DNA from: Planococcus salinarum
Lineage (GTDB): Bacteria; Bacillota; Bacilli; Bacillales_A; Planococcaceae
Assembly: GCF_007004625.1 (NCBI RefSeq)
Contig: NZ_VIFV01000007.1
Location: 62,001-126,000, forward strand
Length of the DNA stretch: 64,000 nt
Direction: 5' to 3'
The notes beneath the pieces were generated by a model. That model was not told the origin of the DNA. It saw only the letters and a list, made by a program, of their open reading frames with translations, and searched no databases. Made by a program: the position numbers and the translations under genes. This document shows, piece after piece, positions 35,543 through 44,908 of this stretch (within the stretch, counting starts at the first letter, position 1; each line of letters opens with the position of its first letter).

Positions 35543-36222
35543 TCCCTTCCGATGCGGATAGCATTTTTCCTGCGCCAATAATTGACCCAGCTGATCGCCG
35601 CGACGCCCAGCGCCGAAATGATGACGACCCAGAAAATGGCTTTGTCCATCTGTCCCGCTTCATACGCGAAATAGATCGCCAGCGGTATGGTTTCGGTCAA
35701 ACCCGGTATGTAGCCGGCGATCATCAGTGTCGCGCCGAACTCGCCGATGGCCCGGGCAAAGGCCAAAATCACACCAGCCAGAATGCCCGGCCACGCCAGC
35801 GGAAATGTCACCGTCCTGAATATCTTCCATTCGGAAACGCCCATCGTGCGGCCGACATTTTCCCAGCGCGGATCCACTTTTTCAAATGCCGCGAGTGCGC
35901 TTTGGTACATGAGCGGCAGCGACACCACAAACGATGCAATGGCCGCGCCGACCCAGGTAAAGACCACCCGGAAGCCGAAGAGGTTCTCCAGCAGGATGCC
36001 AAGCGGCCCGTTGACACCGAACAGCACGATGAGCGCAAAACCGATCACCGTCGGCGGCAACACAAGCGGCAGCAGGATCAGTGCATCGACGAAACTTTTG
36101 CCAAAAAAATCTTTCCGGACCATCAGCCGCGCGAGCGCTATGCTGACAATAAACACGCAAACTGTGGCTATTGTGGCCACTTTCAACGACAGGAATAACG
36201 GAGACAAATCGTACGGCATCAT
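35539..36222 (-). CDS. modB: Molybdate ABC transporter permease ModB
   Basis: A 227-residue binding-protein-dependent permease with five or six membrane segments. The cytoplasmic EAA-like loop (VGRTMGVSEWKIFRTVTFPLAWPG, residues about 120-145) and LARAIGEFGATLMIAG-type sequence are characteristic of ModB. It overlaps modA and modC by four bases each. Confidence 0.93.
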   Translation of the reverse strand: MMPYDLSPLFLSLKVATIATVCVFIVSIALARLMVRKDFFGKSFVDALILLPLVLPPTVIGFALIVLFGVNGPLGILLENLFGFRVVFTWVGAAIASFVVSLPLMYQSALAAFEKVDPRWENVGRTMGVSEWKIFRTVTFPLAWPGILAGVILAFARAIGEFGATLMIAGYIPGLTETIPLAIYFAYEAGQMDKAIFWVVIISALGVAAISWVNYWRRKNAIRIGRE

Positions 36223-37001
36223 GGCTTTTTGCCTTCAATCGGCATAAAACCGAAATCCGCAATGATCTGTTGGCCCTCTTCCGACAAGATATAGGACAGG
36301 AACTTATCTGCATGCTCCTGCTGACTGGATGCGGCCACCATCGCGGCCGGGTATAAGATTTCTTCGCTTCCGAGCGGCATCATGCTCATGTCCGCCACTT
36401 CCGCGGACAACTTCGCGTCCGATGCATAAATGATGCCGGCTTTTGCGTTGCCGCTTTCCAGGTACGTCACGACCTGGCGCGCATCTTTGGCGTAAATGAG
36501 CTTCCCTTCCAACGACTGCCAAATATCCAGCGCTTCCAGGGACCTTTTGGAATAGCCGCCGAGCGGCACGCTGGCAGGTTCCGCGATGGCCACTGTGCCA
36601 TCAACCGATGACAGCACCGCTTCCACTTCCGCGCCTTCTTCGATGTCGGAAGAGGCGGCAATGAGCAGGCCATTTCGGGCGAACGGCGCAACGCTGTCTT
36701 TCGTGGCCAAGCCTTTTTCCACCAGCGTTTCCATATCTTCAGTGCTTGCCGACAGGAAGACATCCGCCGGCGCACCGTTTTCGATTTGGTTCCGCAATTT
36801 GCTGGACGAACCGTAATTCGCAACAATCTCTACCGCCGGATTGTCCTCGTTGAATCCGGCGGTCAGCTCTTCCACTACCCCGGACAAACTCGAAGCCGCC
36901 GACACCATCAAGATTTCTTGTTCTGCCGATGGATTGGCTGTGCAGCCGCCCAAGATTCCCGCGGCAAAAGCCAAAACAAGCAGTTTATTTATTAATCGCA
37001 T
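36219..37001 (-). CDS. modA: Molybdate-binding lipoprotein ModA
   Basis: A 260-residue periplasmic-type binding protein anchored as a lipoprotein (LGGC near residue 20). The oxyanion-binding pattern is visible: SAASSLSGVVEEL near residue 35, NYGSSSKLRNQIENGAPADVFLSAS, then IAEPASVPLGGYSK and a conserved Tyr region near residue 190. It is the first gene of the mod-moeB-moaB operon, so uptake and cofactor assembly are coexpressed. Confidence 0.92.
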   Translation of the reverse strand: MRLINKLLVLAFAAGILGGCTANPSAEQEILMVSAASSLSGVVEELTAGFNEDNPAVEIVANYGSSSKLRNQIENGAPADVFLSASTEDMETLVEKGLATKDSVAPFARNGLLIAASSDIEEGAEVEAVLSSVDGTVAIAEPASVPLGGYSKRSLEALDIWQSLEGKLIYAKDARQVVTYLESGNAKAGIIYASDAKLSAEVADMSMMPLGSEEILYPAAMVAASSQQEHADKFLSYILSEEGQQIIADFGFMPIEGKKP

Positions 37002-37170
37002 AACGCAACTTCCTCCACCGACCCCAGATTTATATCTCTAATTCCTAGCAATATTGTCATTCTACGCCAATAACATTCAAGAAAGCCAGAAAACTTTACA
37101 GAAAATTTGACAAAACAATAAAAATCAGCCGTAAAATCCGAAGATTCCACGGCCGAAGGGTTATTGAATT

Positions 37171-38454
37171 TTATTCACTGACCACTTTGTTGACGGGTTT
37201 GACCGAAGCGGTTTTCGTGAGCGAGCGGATTCGTTTGATATCCACTCGGATGACCAGGGAAATGATCAGAGCGATGACGAACAGGCCGGCGAAGAACAGC
37301 AGGCTTCCTTCGTAACTGCCCGTCTGGTCTTTCATGTAAGCCGCAAACATCGGACCCGCAAGACCGGCTGCAGCCCAGGCCGTCAAGATGTAACCATGGA
37401 TCGCGCCCAGCTGTTTCGTGCCGAAGATATCCGCAATATAGGCCGGAATCGAAGCGAATCCACCGCCGTAGCACGTGTAGACCACTGCCAGCATAACTTG
37501 GAACAGCAAGGCATTTGATGTAAATGGCAGTAACGCAAACAACGCGATTTGGATAACGAAGAATGCCGTGTACGTGTTCGGGCGTCCGATATAATCGGAA
37601 ATCGATGCCCAGCCCAAGCGGCCAAGTCCGTTAAAGATTCCGAGTACGCCGACCAAAGCCGCTGCCTGGACAGTCGTCATGCCGATGCTGTCGATTGCGA
37701 GAGGTTTCGCTGCCGAAAGAATGGCAATGCCGCAGGTGACGTTGATGAACAGCATGGCCCATAAGTAGTAAAAGCGTTTCGTTTTCACAGCTTCGTTTGC
37801 TGTCAGTTCTGACAAATCCGTTTTGCGCTGAACTTTTCCGGTGTCGAGTTTTTCTTGATAGCCGGCAGGCATCCAGCCTTCCGGCGGTTTTTCAAGGTAT
37901 AGAGAAGACAGTGCCATGATCGCCAGATAAGATGCACCCAGAATATAGAACGTGTTTTCGATACCGACCGAAGTGATCAGCACTTCCATGATCGGGCTGC
38001 TGATTGCAGCGGCAAAACCGAAGCCCATGATGGCCAGGCCGGTGGCAAGGCCCCGGCGGTCAGGAAACCATTTAACCAAGGTTGAAACCGGTGCGATATA
38101 GCCGATACCGAGCCCGATTCCCCCAAGCGCGCCATAAAAAACATACAGCAGCGGCAAGGACGAGAGGCCTACTGCAAACCCGGAACCGATAATACCGGTC
38201 CCGAAACAGATAGCGGCGACCAGTCCGGCTTTCCGCGGACCATACTTTTCAACGAAACTGCCAAAGAAAGCAGCGGATAATCCCAAAAATAAAATTGCGA
38301 TGCTGAAAGTAAGCTGAACCTGGCTTGTGGACCAGCCGAATTGATCGATCAACGGGTTGGTGAAGTTACTCCAGGCGTAGACGGAACCAATGGAAATGTG
38401 GATCCCGACGGCGGACAATGCGATGAGCCATCTGTTCTTCGGTTTCTTTTTCAT
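37171..38454 (-). CDS. OFA-type MFS transporter
   Basis: A 427-residue major facilitator with twelve membrane segments of the oxalate/formate antiporter family. GSVYAWSNFTNPL near residue 22, the loop KYGPRKAGLV, GLGIGYIAPVSTLVKWFPDRRG near residue 115 and a matching second half are typical. The location between modABC and fdhD/fdhF suggests transport of formate, oxalate or another carboxylate feeding the dehydrogenase, but this is inference from context. A 250-base hairpin-rich region precedes it. The start follows AGGAGGAAAGCAAAAC. Confidence 0.85.
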   Translation of the reverse strand: MKKKPKNRWLIALSAVGIHISIGSVYAWSNFTNPLIDQFGWSTSQVQLTFSIAILFLGLSAAFFGSFVEKYGPRKAGLVAAICFGTGIIGSGFAVGLSSLPLLYVFYGALGGIGLGIGYIAPVSTLVKWFPDRRGLATGLAIMGFGFAAAISSPIMEVLITSVGIENTFYILGASYLAIMALSSLYLEKPPEGWMPAGYQEKLDTGKVQRKTDLSELTANEAVKTKRFYYLWAMLFINVTCGIAILSAAKPLAIDSIGMTTVQAAALVGVLGIFNGLGRLGWASISDYIGRPNTYTAFFVIQIALFALLPFTSNALLFQVMLAVVYTCYGGGFASIPAYIADIFGTKQLGAIHGYILTAWAAAGLAGPMFAAYMKDQTGSYEGSLLFFAGLFVIALIISLVIRVDIKRIRSLTKTASVKPVNKVVSE

Positions 38455-38459
38455 GTTTT

Positions 38460-38700
38460 GCTTTCCTCCTGCTATTCTTTTTTTATGTAAAATGAATTCA
38501 GAAAATCCAATTCATTGGTTTTCGCTTGTCGGGATCATGTTGCCGTCTTTCACGCGGACCCGCTGCGGGCCGGAGGAAACGCTTACTTTTATGCTTGCCG
38601 AAAGTGTTTGGAAGAAAACTCCAAACAGGAAATCCGGGATGCTAATATTTCAAAATATTAAGACTTTTAGCATCATAGCACCCCGATTTTTATTTGTCAC
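38460..38700 (-). other. Hairpin-rich region upstream of OFA gene
   Basis: The gap between fdhD and the OFA transporter gene holds a perfect 8-base hairpin (TGTTTGGA/TCCAAACA, 38605-38627), a GGACCCGC/GCGGGCC-type hairpin near 38563-38580 and an ATGCTAA/TTAGCAT pair near 38640-38673. It may be a terminator for fdhD plus a structured leader for the transporter. I do not recognise a known RNA class. Confidence 0.35.
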
Positions 38701-38711
38701 CATTTTTTTTT

Positions 38712-39518
38712 TCACAAAAATTGATGCTGGGTGCCGACGATACGCTGGGGGTTGGTGTAGACATTGAAGGATTGGCCACGGATAAAGCCGACTGCCGTGA
38801 TGCCGAGTTCTTCGGCAAGGGTCAGCGCAAGCTCGGTCGGTGCCGATTTCGACAGCACGATTTCGCAGCCGATTTTGGCGACTTTCAGCAAAATTTCAGA
38901 AGAGATGCGGCCGCTGAAGACGATGACCTTGTCGGCCACAGGGATGTCGTTCATCAGGCAATGTCCGTAAATTTTGTCGAGGGCGTTGTGCCGGCCGATA
39001 TCCATGCGGGATACGATGATGCCGTCCGCATCGCAAAGCGCCGCGTTGTGGACCCCGCCAGTCTGCCTGAACATTTCGGCGGAGTCCGCCAGCTGTCCCA
39101 TCAGGCGGAAACAATTCTCCGGCGTCAGCGTCACGCGCGTGCTGTCCATTTTCTTCGTAATCATCGCATCGTGCGCAAAGACAAATCCCTGCCGGCTCAT
39201 GCCGCAGCACGAACTGATAAAGCGTTTGTTCTGCAGCTGCTCAAAAAACGGGTACACTTTGGCGGCCGTGATGTGAACCGTCCCACTCTTTTCATCGACC
39301 CGGATTTCCTCGATGTCTTTGTAATTCGGGATGATCCGTTCCGAAGCCAAAAAACCGATGGCCATTTCTTCCACGTACTCCGGCGAACAGACAATGGTGA
39401 TGAATTCCTTGCCGTTGATCTTGATGGTCAGCGGCTGTTCGACCACGACCCGGTCCTCTTTTTCGGTGAATGCTCCCTTTTCATAGCGCTGGATGATGCG
39501 CTTCTTATCTTGCTCCAT
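38712..39518 (-). CDS. fdhD: Formate dehydrogenase sulfurtransferase FdhD
   Basis: A 268-residue protein that sulfurates the bis-MGD cofactor before insertion into formate dehydrogenase. Segments VCSPEYVEEMAIGFL, the Cys loop SSCCGMSRQ near residue 115 (the Bacillus form of the catalytic Cys region), GGVHNAAL, DIGRHNALDKIYG and the C-terminal GFIRGQSFNVYTNPQRI are diagnostic. Its start overlaps the DUF2294 gene by 14 bases. Together they form an operon divergent from fdhF. Confidence 0.94.
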   Translation of the reverse strand: MEQDKKRIIQRYEKGAFTEKEDRVVVEQPLTIKINGKEFITIVCSPEYVEEMAIGFLASERIIPNYKDIEEIRVDEKSGTVHITAAKVYPFFEQLQNKRFISSCCGMSRQGFVFAHDAMITKKMDSTRVTLTPENCFRLMGQLADSAEMFRQTGGVHNAALCDADGIIVSRMDIGRHNALDKIYGHCLMNDIPVADKVIVFSGRISSEILLKVAKIGCEIVLSKSAPTELALTLAEELGITAVGFIRGQSFNVYTNPQRIVGTQHQFL

Positions 39519-39894
39519 CTGCTTTCACTCCCTCTTCAGGTTGCTGGTCGATGGGACGGTCGAAAAGAAAGACCGACACCGCAATGTCATCCTCCACTTT
39601 GATGTCCGAGAACAGGTGGACAAACTTCGCGCCGACCAATTCCTCCATGCCGCACGGAGCTGCTTCGGCGTATACGCTTTGGATCATCCGCGTGCGCGCG
39701 GCATGTACCATCTCTCTGCCCTGCGGTGTGCGGGCGATAAATTCTTCCGAAGGGCTCAAGTTTCCGTGTAAAGTTGTAACGGCCATGTCGTTGATGAAAA
39801 CCGTATGGATGCGCTCCGGCCCTTTGCCAAAAAGGTTTTTCCGGAGTTTGCGGATGATATCGTTGAACTCGTGGATTTGTTTGGACACGATCAT
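39505..39894 (-). CDS. DUF2294-family protein
   Basis: A 129-residue cytoplasmic protein with the DUF2294 pattern: KGPERIHTVFINDMAVTTL, then ARTPQGREMVHAARTRMIQ, then a final beta-rich part. Members commonly accompany formate dehydrogenase genes in Bacillus relatives, but their role is unknown. It is the first gene of the fdhD operon and is divergent from fdhF across a 284-base region. Confidence 0.85.
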   Translation of the reverse strand: MIVSKQIHEFNDIIRKLRKNLFGKGPERIHTVFINDMAVTTLHGNLSPSEEFIARTPQGREMVHAARTRMIQSVYAEAAPCGMEELVGAKFVHLFSDIKVEDDIAVSVFLFDRPIDQQPEEGVKADGAR

Positions 39895-39941
39895 CTTCTA
39901 CTCCTTCGAAAAAAATTTTTTGTAATTATTTGATAAATTGA

Positions 39942-39971
39942 TTGTGCATCATCAATGCATTAGTTTATAAT
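39942..39971 (+). promoter_or_regulatory. Promoter of fdhF with overlapping palindrome
   Basis: TTGTGC, 18 bases, TATAAT forms a good promoter with start near 39978. A palindrome TGCAT-CATCA-ATGCA (39945-39959) overlaps the -35 element and is a candidate regulator site. Confidence 0.55.
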
Positions 39972-39977
39972 AATAGC

Positions 39978-40124
39978 ATATGTAGGCACCACCGTATTTA
40001 TTGCGGTAGCGCTTTCACCCAGCAGAATATTGGATTGGTACTTTAGCATGTCCTGTTAAGACACTATTCCACTATGAATCATGTGCACTTGTCAAGTGTA
40101 TTTTTTCATAGTGGAATTTTTTTA
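39978..40124 (+). ncRNA. Attenuated leader RNA upstream of fdhF
   Basis: From the predicted start, a leader of about 85 bases with small stems (ACCG...CGGT near 39989-40005; TGTC...GACA near 40049-40063) runs into a strong intrinsic terminator: ATTCCACTATGA (40066-40077) pairs perfectly with TCATAGTGGAAT (40106-40117), followed by seven T. The terminator stands 55 bases before the fdhF start codon, so read-through must be controlled. I could not match the leader to a known riboswitch class, including the molybdenum-cofactor type. Confidence 0.6.
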
Positions 40125-40178
40125 TCCAAAATTAACCCGGCACTCCATTACGGAACAGCCCCACAAGGAGGTATATGC

Positions 40179-43100
40179 ATGTCTATAAACATCAACGGCG
40201 CGGCTTATGAATTCAAAGAAGGACAGACGATTTTGCAGGTGATCAACGAACTGAAGATTTTGCATCCGCAAATCTGCTACATGCCGGAAGTCGACCCGAT
40301 CGAAACTTGCGATACGTGCATCATGGAAGTGAACGGCGAACTGAAACGCGCGTGTTCGACAAAAGCCGTTGCCGGCATGGATGTCCAGCTGGCCTCTCCG
40401 CGCGCCAAAGAAGCGCAGACTGAAGCGATGGACCGAATTTTGGAGAACCACCTGCTGTACTGTACGGTATGCGACAACAACAACGGCAACTGCAAAATAC
40501 ATAATACCGTCGACATGATGGAAATCGAACACCAGAAATATCCGTTCGAACCGAAATGTTCGGTCGACGAAGTCGATTTGACGAACCCTTTCTACCGCTA
40601 TGACCCGAACCAGTGCATCGCCTGCGGCCAGTGCGTCGAAGTGTGCCAGAATCTCCAGGTAAACGAAACGCTGACGATGGACTGGAACCGCGACCGCCCG
40701 ATTGTCCTGTGGGACGGCGGCGCAAAAATCAACGATTCTTCCTGCGTCAGCTGCGGCCAATGTGTCACGGCCTGTCCGTGCAACGCGCTGATGGAAACAT
40801 CGATGCTGGGTGAAGCCGGCTTTATGACCAAGATTCCGGAACCGGTCATGACACCGCTCATCGAATTGGTGAAAGACGTTGAACCGGGCTACAGCGGAAT
40901 CCTCGCGATTTCCGATGCAGAAGCCAAAATGCGCGAAACGCGCACGAAGAAAACAAAAACTGTCTGCACGTTCTGCGGCGTCGGCTGCTCATTTGAAGTA
41001 TGGACGAAAGACCGCAAAATCCTTAAAATCCAGCCGGTATCCGATGCGCCGGCGAATCAGATTTCCACTTGCGTTAAAGGAAAATTCGGCTGGGACTTCG
41101 TTAACAGCGAAGAACGCATCACCACGCCGCTCATCCGCAAAGGCGACGAGTTTGTCGAAGCCACTTGGGAAGAAGCACTGGATCTTGTTGCATCTAAATT
41201 CAAAACCATCAACGACAGCTACGGCAAAGATTCAATCGGCGTCATTTCTTCTTCGAAAATTACCAATGAAGACAATTACGTCATCCAGAAATTGACGCGC
41301 CAGGTATTCCAATCGAATAACGTCGACAACTGCTCGCGTTATTGCCAATCCCCTGCGACCGACGGCTTGTTCCGCACAGTTGGCATGGGTGGCGATGCCG
41401 GCACGATCAAAGATATCGCAAGCGCCGGACTCGTCATCATTGTGGGTGCGAACCCTGCTGAAGGGCATCCGGTTCTCGCGACTCGCGTCAAACGGGCACA
41501 TAAATTGCACGGCCAGAAATTGATCGTCGCCGATATGCGTAAAAACGAAATGGCTGAACGCTCAGACATCTTCATTACTCCGAAACAAGGAACGGACCAG
41601 GTATGGCTGATGGCCGTCACGAAATACATGATCGACAACGGCTGGCACGATCAGCGCTTCATTGATGAAAACGTCAATCACTTCGGCGAATTCACCGAAG
41701 TGCTGGACCAATATACATTGGAATATGCGGAACAGCAGACCGGCATTGCCAGAGAACAACTGGTCAACATTGCCGAAACGATCCGCGACGCTGACGGCAC
41801 ATGCATTCTTTGGGGAATGGGCGTTACACAGAACACAGGTGGTTCGGATACATCCGCTGCCATCTCCAACTTATTGCTCGCAACCGGCAACTACCGCCGT
41901 CCAGGCGCTGGCGCTTATCCGCTCCGCGGCCACAATAACGTACAAGGTGCCTGCGATATGGGCTCACTTCCAGGATGGCTTCCAGGCTACCAGCACGTAA
42001 CCGACGACAACGCCCGTTTAAAATTCGAAACGGCGTACGGCGTCAAAATCGACGACACACCGGGCATGGACAATATCCAAATGCTGCGCGCTGTCGAAGA
42101 AGGCATCATGAAAGCGATGTACGTGGTCGGTGAAGATATGGCGCTTGTAGATTCAAACGCCAACCATGTGGACGAAGTCCTGTCCCAACTGGACTTCTTC
42201 GTGGTACAGGATATTTTCTTCTCCCGTACGGCTCAATACGCGGATGTTATCTTGCCTGCCGCTCCTTCACTCGAAAAAGATGGCACATTCACGAACACCG
42301 AAAGACGCGTTCAGCGTCTTTACAAGGCATTGCCTGAACTGGGCCAATCAAAAGCGGATTGGTGGATCGTCCAGGAAATCGCCAACCGCCTCGGCGCCGG
42401 CTGGAATTACAACCACCCAAGCGAGATCTTCGCGGAAATGGCCAGCTTATCACCACTATTCAGCCAGGCAAATTACGCTTCAATGGGCGGCTGGAGCAGC
42501 TTCCTGTGGGGCAGCCTGACTGGCGAAAGCACGCCACTGCTCTACGTGGACGGCTTTAACTTCCCTGACAAAAAAGCGCGCTTTGCGCTATCCAACTGGA
42601 TCGAACCGGTCGTGTTCCCAGAGGAATATGATCTGCACATCAATAACGGACGCCTGCTGGAGCATTTCCATGAAGGCAATATGACCAATAAATCATCGGG
42701 CATCCAATCGAAATTGCCGGAAACGTTTGTGGAAGTGTCGCCTGCTTTGGCCGCTGAACGCGGACTCGAAGACGGTTCGACCGTTCGCCTCGTGTCGCCA
42801 TACGGCGCATTGAAATTGCCGGTTATCGTCACTGGAAGAGTCAAAGGCAACGAATTGTTCCTGCCGATGAACTCGGTCAAAAAAGAGACGGCCATCAACT
42901 TCCTGACCGGACCGGCTGTCGACCAGCGCACCAACACCCCTGCCTACAAGCAGACGAAGGTCCGGATGGAAGTTTTGAAAGAACACGGCAAGCGCCCGTT
43001 GCCGCGCTCCAACCCGCGCGACAAGAAACGCAATCCTACGACCGGCATCGAAGTCGAACGGAAATGGGCGCGCGAAGGTTACGTACATTTGACCGATTAA
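40179..43100 (+). CDS. fdhF: Formate dehydrogenase, molybdopterin subunit
   Basis: A 973-residue cytoplasmic formate dehydrogenase of the B. subtilis YjgC/YrhE type that oxidises formate to CO2. In order: a 2Fe-2S ferredoxin-like domain (Cys at CYMPE, CDTC and ACST), a His/Cys cluster segment (CTVCDNNNGNC), two 4Fe-4S motifs (CIACGQCVEVCQ and CVSCGQCVTACP), then the Mo-bisMGD domains with their own 4Fe-4S motif (CTFCGVGCSFEV...CVKG). The metal ligand is Cys in NCSRYCQSPATDG rather than selenocysteine. ATG 40179 follows CAAGGAGGTATATGC; the frame extends upstream only through the leader. No NADH-binding subunit is adjacent. Confidence 0.95.
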   Translation: MSININGAAYEFKEGQTILQVINELKILHPQICYMPEVDPIETCDTCIMEVNGELKRACSTKAVAGMDVQLASPRAKEAQTEAMDRILENHLLYCTVCDNNNGNCKIHNTVDMMEIEHQKYPFEPKCSVDEVDLTNPFYRYDPNQCIACGQCVEVCQNLQVNETLTMDWNRDRPIVLWDGGAKINDSSCVSCGQCVTACPCNALMETSMLGEAGFMTKIPEPVMTPLIELVKDVEPGYSGILAISDAEAKMRETRTKKTKTVCTFCGVGCSFEVWTKDRKILKIQPVSDAPANQISTCVKGKFGWDFVNSEERITTPLIRKGDEFVEATWEEALDLVASKFKTINDSYGKDSIGVISSSKITNEDNYVIQKLTRQVFQSNNVDNCSRYCQSPATDGLFRTVGMGGDAGTIKDIASAGLVIIVGANPAEGHPVLATRVKRAHKLHGQKLIVADMRKNEMAERSDIFITPKQGTDQVWLMAVTKYMIDNGWHDQRFIDENVNHFGEFTEVLDQYTLEYAEQQTGIAREQLVNIAETIRDADGTCILWGMGVTQNTGGSDTSAAISNLLLATGNYRRPGAGAYPLRGHNNVQGACDMGSLPGWLPGYQHVTDDNARLKFETAYGVKIDDTPGMDNIQMLRAVEEGIMKAMYVVGEDMALVDSNANHVDEVLSQLDFFVVQDIFFSRTAQYADVILPAAPSLEKDGTFTNTERRVQRLYKALPELGQSKADWWIVQEIANRLGAGWNYNHPSEIFAEMASLSPLFSQANYASMGGWSSFLWGSLTGESTPLLYVDGFNFPDKKARFALSNWIEPVVFPEEYDLHINNGRLLEHFHEGNMTNKSSGIQSKLPETFVEVSPALAAERGLEDGSTVRLVSPYGALKLPVIVTGRVKGNELFLPMNSVKKETAINFLTGPAVDQRTNTPAYKQTKVRMEVLKEHGKRPLPRSNPRDKKRNPTTGIEVERKWAREGYVHLTD

Positions 43101-43121
43101 ACAGTGGAAAGGTGATGTCCT

Positions 43122-43604
43122 ATGGCGAGTCCGATTAGACAACTGACAAAAAAACAGTTGAGCCCCGATGAAATCCGGCAAAACAAACTGCATGAATTGG
43201 AATCCCTGCTGGCTGAACAAGACCAGGCGCTCAATAAATTATTGAAAATCACAGGCGATCTGAACGACGCCGGCATCCTCGACGCCGTGCTCGCGATGGT
43301 CAAAGCCAAAGAAGGCATCGCGGAAATCGTCGTCCACCAGGCAACCCGCGAACCCATCACCAACCTCATCAACAATATGATGAGTGCGGCCGGTGCGCTT
43401 ACCGCCATTGACCCGGCCATGACCGAGAAACTGGCCGCGAGTGCCGCCAACGGCTTGAAAGAAGCCGAAAAGGAACGCACCAATGACAAGAAAATCGGGA
43501 TTTTCGGGCTGATGAAATCGCTCCGGGATCCGGATATCAACCGCTCGATCAAATTCGGCCTGAATTTCCTGAAAGGCATGGGCAAAAGTCTGGGCAATAA
43601 ATAA
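43122..43604 (+). CDS. DUF1641 protein
   Basis: A 160-residue mostly helical protein of the DUF1641 family (segments LLKITGDLNDAGILDAVLAM and EIVVHQATREPITNLINNM). It begins 21 bases after fdhF, as in the B. subtilis yjgC-yjgD pair, and is thought to be an accessory or partner subunit of the formate dehydrogenase. AAAGGTGATGTCCT precedes the ATG. Its exact role is not established. Confidence 0.88.
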   Translation: MASPIRQLTKKQLSPDEIRQNKLHELESLLAEQDQALNKLLKITGDLNDAGILDAVLAMVKAKEGIAEIVVHQATREPITNLINNMMSAAGALTAIDPAMTEKLAASAANGLKEAEKERTNDKKIGIFGLMKSLRDPDINRSIKFGLNFLKGMGKSLGNK

Positions 43605-43652
43605 TGCACTATAATATAGTAGAAACTCATTTCTGAACGTCATAACTGCATG

Positions 43653-43696
43653 AAAAAAGAAGGGCATCCGGCTTCGGCGGGATGCCCTTCTTTTTG
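43653..43696 (+). terminator. Intrinsic terminator
   Basis: AAGAAGGGCATCCGGC...GGATGCCCTTCTTTTT ends the fdhF operon. The remainder of the gap to 43901 shows AT-rich promoter-like sequence only. Confidence 0.85.
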
Positions 43697-43901
43697 CGGT
43701 TCTGGAAAGGAACTTCGGGCGATTTTCCGGCCCGAAGCCCCCTTCCTGTCCACCTGTACATAAAATTCAATTAAATAAACTGAATATTGCAATAAATAAG
43801 ATAATGGTGTTATCCTGTAGTTGCTAATGGTTGTTTCAGGCCGCGAACTGTCAATGGATGCATGTTGTCAATCAATTGAAAAGGAGGAAAAGCAACCCGC
43901 C

Positions 43902-44885
43902 GTGTCCGTCGAAAAGCTGGAATGGATGTATGAACAGATGGTGAAGATCCGCTACTACGAAGACCAGATGGTGGAAGCGTATACCGAAGGCAAAACGCCT
44001 GTCTTCAACATCGGCGCCAGGGCTGTGCCCGGAGAAATGCATTTGGCCACCGGACAGGAACCCGCTGCAGTCGGCATGTGCGTTCATTTGACGAAAGAAG
44101 ATACAGTTACAGCTCCTCACCGGCCGCATCACAACGCCATCGCCAAAGGGGTTGACCTGAAGAAGATGACCGCGGAAATCTTCGGAAAGGAAACCGGTCT
44201 CGGCAAAGGCAAAGGGGGCCACATGCACCTGTTTGATCCGGAAGTGAAATTCTCGTGCGGTGGCATTGTCGGTGCCGGCATCCCCCATGCTCTCGGCGCG
44301 GCAATGACCAGCAAGATGCAGGGCAAAGACTCGGTCGCTGTGGCGTTCATCGGGGAAGGTGCGGCGAATGCCGGTTCTTTCCACGAATCGCTCAATCTTG
44401 CAGCGGTCTGGAATTTACCGCTCATCGTGGTTGTGGAAGACAATTCCTACGGCATTTCGGTGCCGAAATCGTCGGCCACTTCTGTCGAATCGAATGACTT
44501 GCGGGCTTCCGCCTATGGCATTGCCGGAGCTTACGTGAAAGACAATGATCCCGTTGCCATGTACAAAGCGGCCGAGGAAGCGATTGCCCGAGCACGCACC
44601 GGCCAGGGACCGACCATCATCGAAATCGAGACCTACCGCTATTTGGGCCATTTCCAGGGAGACCCGGAATTATATCGGGATCCGGCGGAAGTGCCCGGTC
44701 TGCGCCAGAAAGATCCGATTGCGAAACTGAAAAAGATGCTGTCCGAAACCGAGAGCGTCAGTGAAAACGATCTGGAAGCGATGGAAAACCGCGCAAAACA
44801 AGAAGTGGATGAAGCCTACCAGTTTGCCAGAGACAGCAGTTACCCGAATCCGGAAGACGCCCTGAAAGATGTTTTCAACTCATAA
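43902..44885 (+). CDS. 2-oxoacid/acetoin dehydrogenase E1 alpha
   Basis: A 327-residue thiamine-diphosphate E1 alpha subunit, close to AcoA/PdhA types. The ThDP motif GEGAANAGSFHESLNLAAVWN is near residue 150, KGKGGHMHLF near 105, and YRYLGHFQGDP near 250, the last resembling acetoin dehydrogenase alpha chains. The start is uncertain: GTG 43902 begins the family alignment but has a distant GGAGG, whereas ATG 43854 adds 16 residues. It heads an operon whose next two genes are damaged, so the complex is probably inactive unless a partner exists elsewhere. Confidence 0.8.
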   Translation: MSVEKLEWMYEQMVKIRYYEDQMVEAYTEGKTPVFNIGARAVPGEMHLATGQEPAAVGMCVHLTKEDTVTAPHRPHHNAIAKGVDLKKMTAEIFGKETGLGKGKGGHMHLFDPEVKFSCGGIVGAGIPHALGAAMTSKMQGKDSVAVAFIGEGAANAGSFHESLNLAAVWNLPLIVVVEDNSYGISVPKSSATSVESNDLRASAYGIAGAYVKDNDPVAMYKAAEEAIARARTGQGPTIIEIETYRYLGHFQGDPELYRDPAEVPGLRQKDPIAKLKKMLSETESVSENDLEAMENRAKQEVDEAYQFARDSSYPNPEDALKDVFNS

Positions 44886-44908
44886 AACAGCAAAGGAGCC
44901 GATCTATT

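Noticed and set aside
40179-43100. Selenocysteine in formate dehydrogenase
   Set aside because: The active-site codon is TGC (CQSPAT) and no in-frame TGA occurs; the protein uses Cys.
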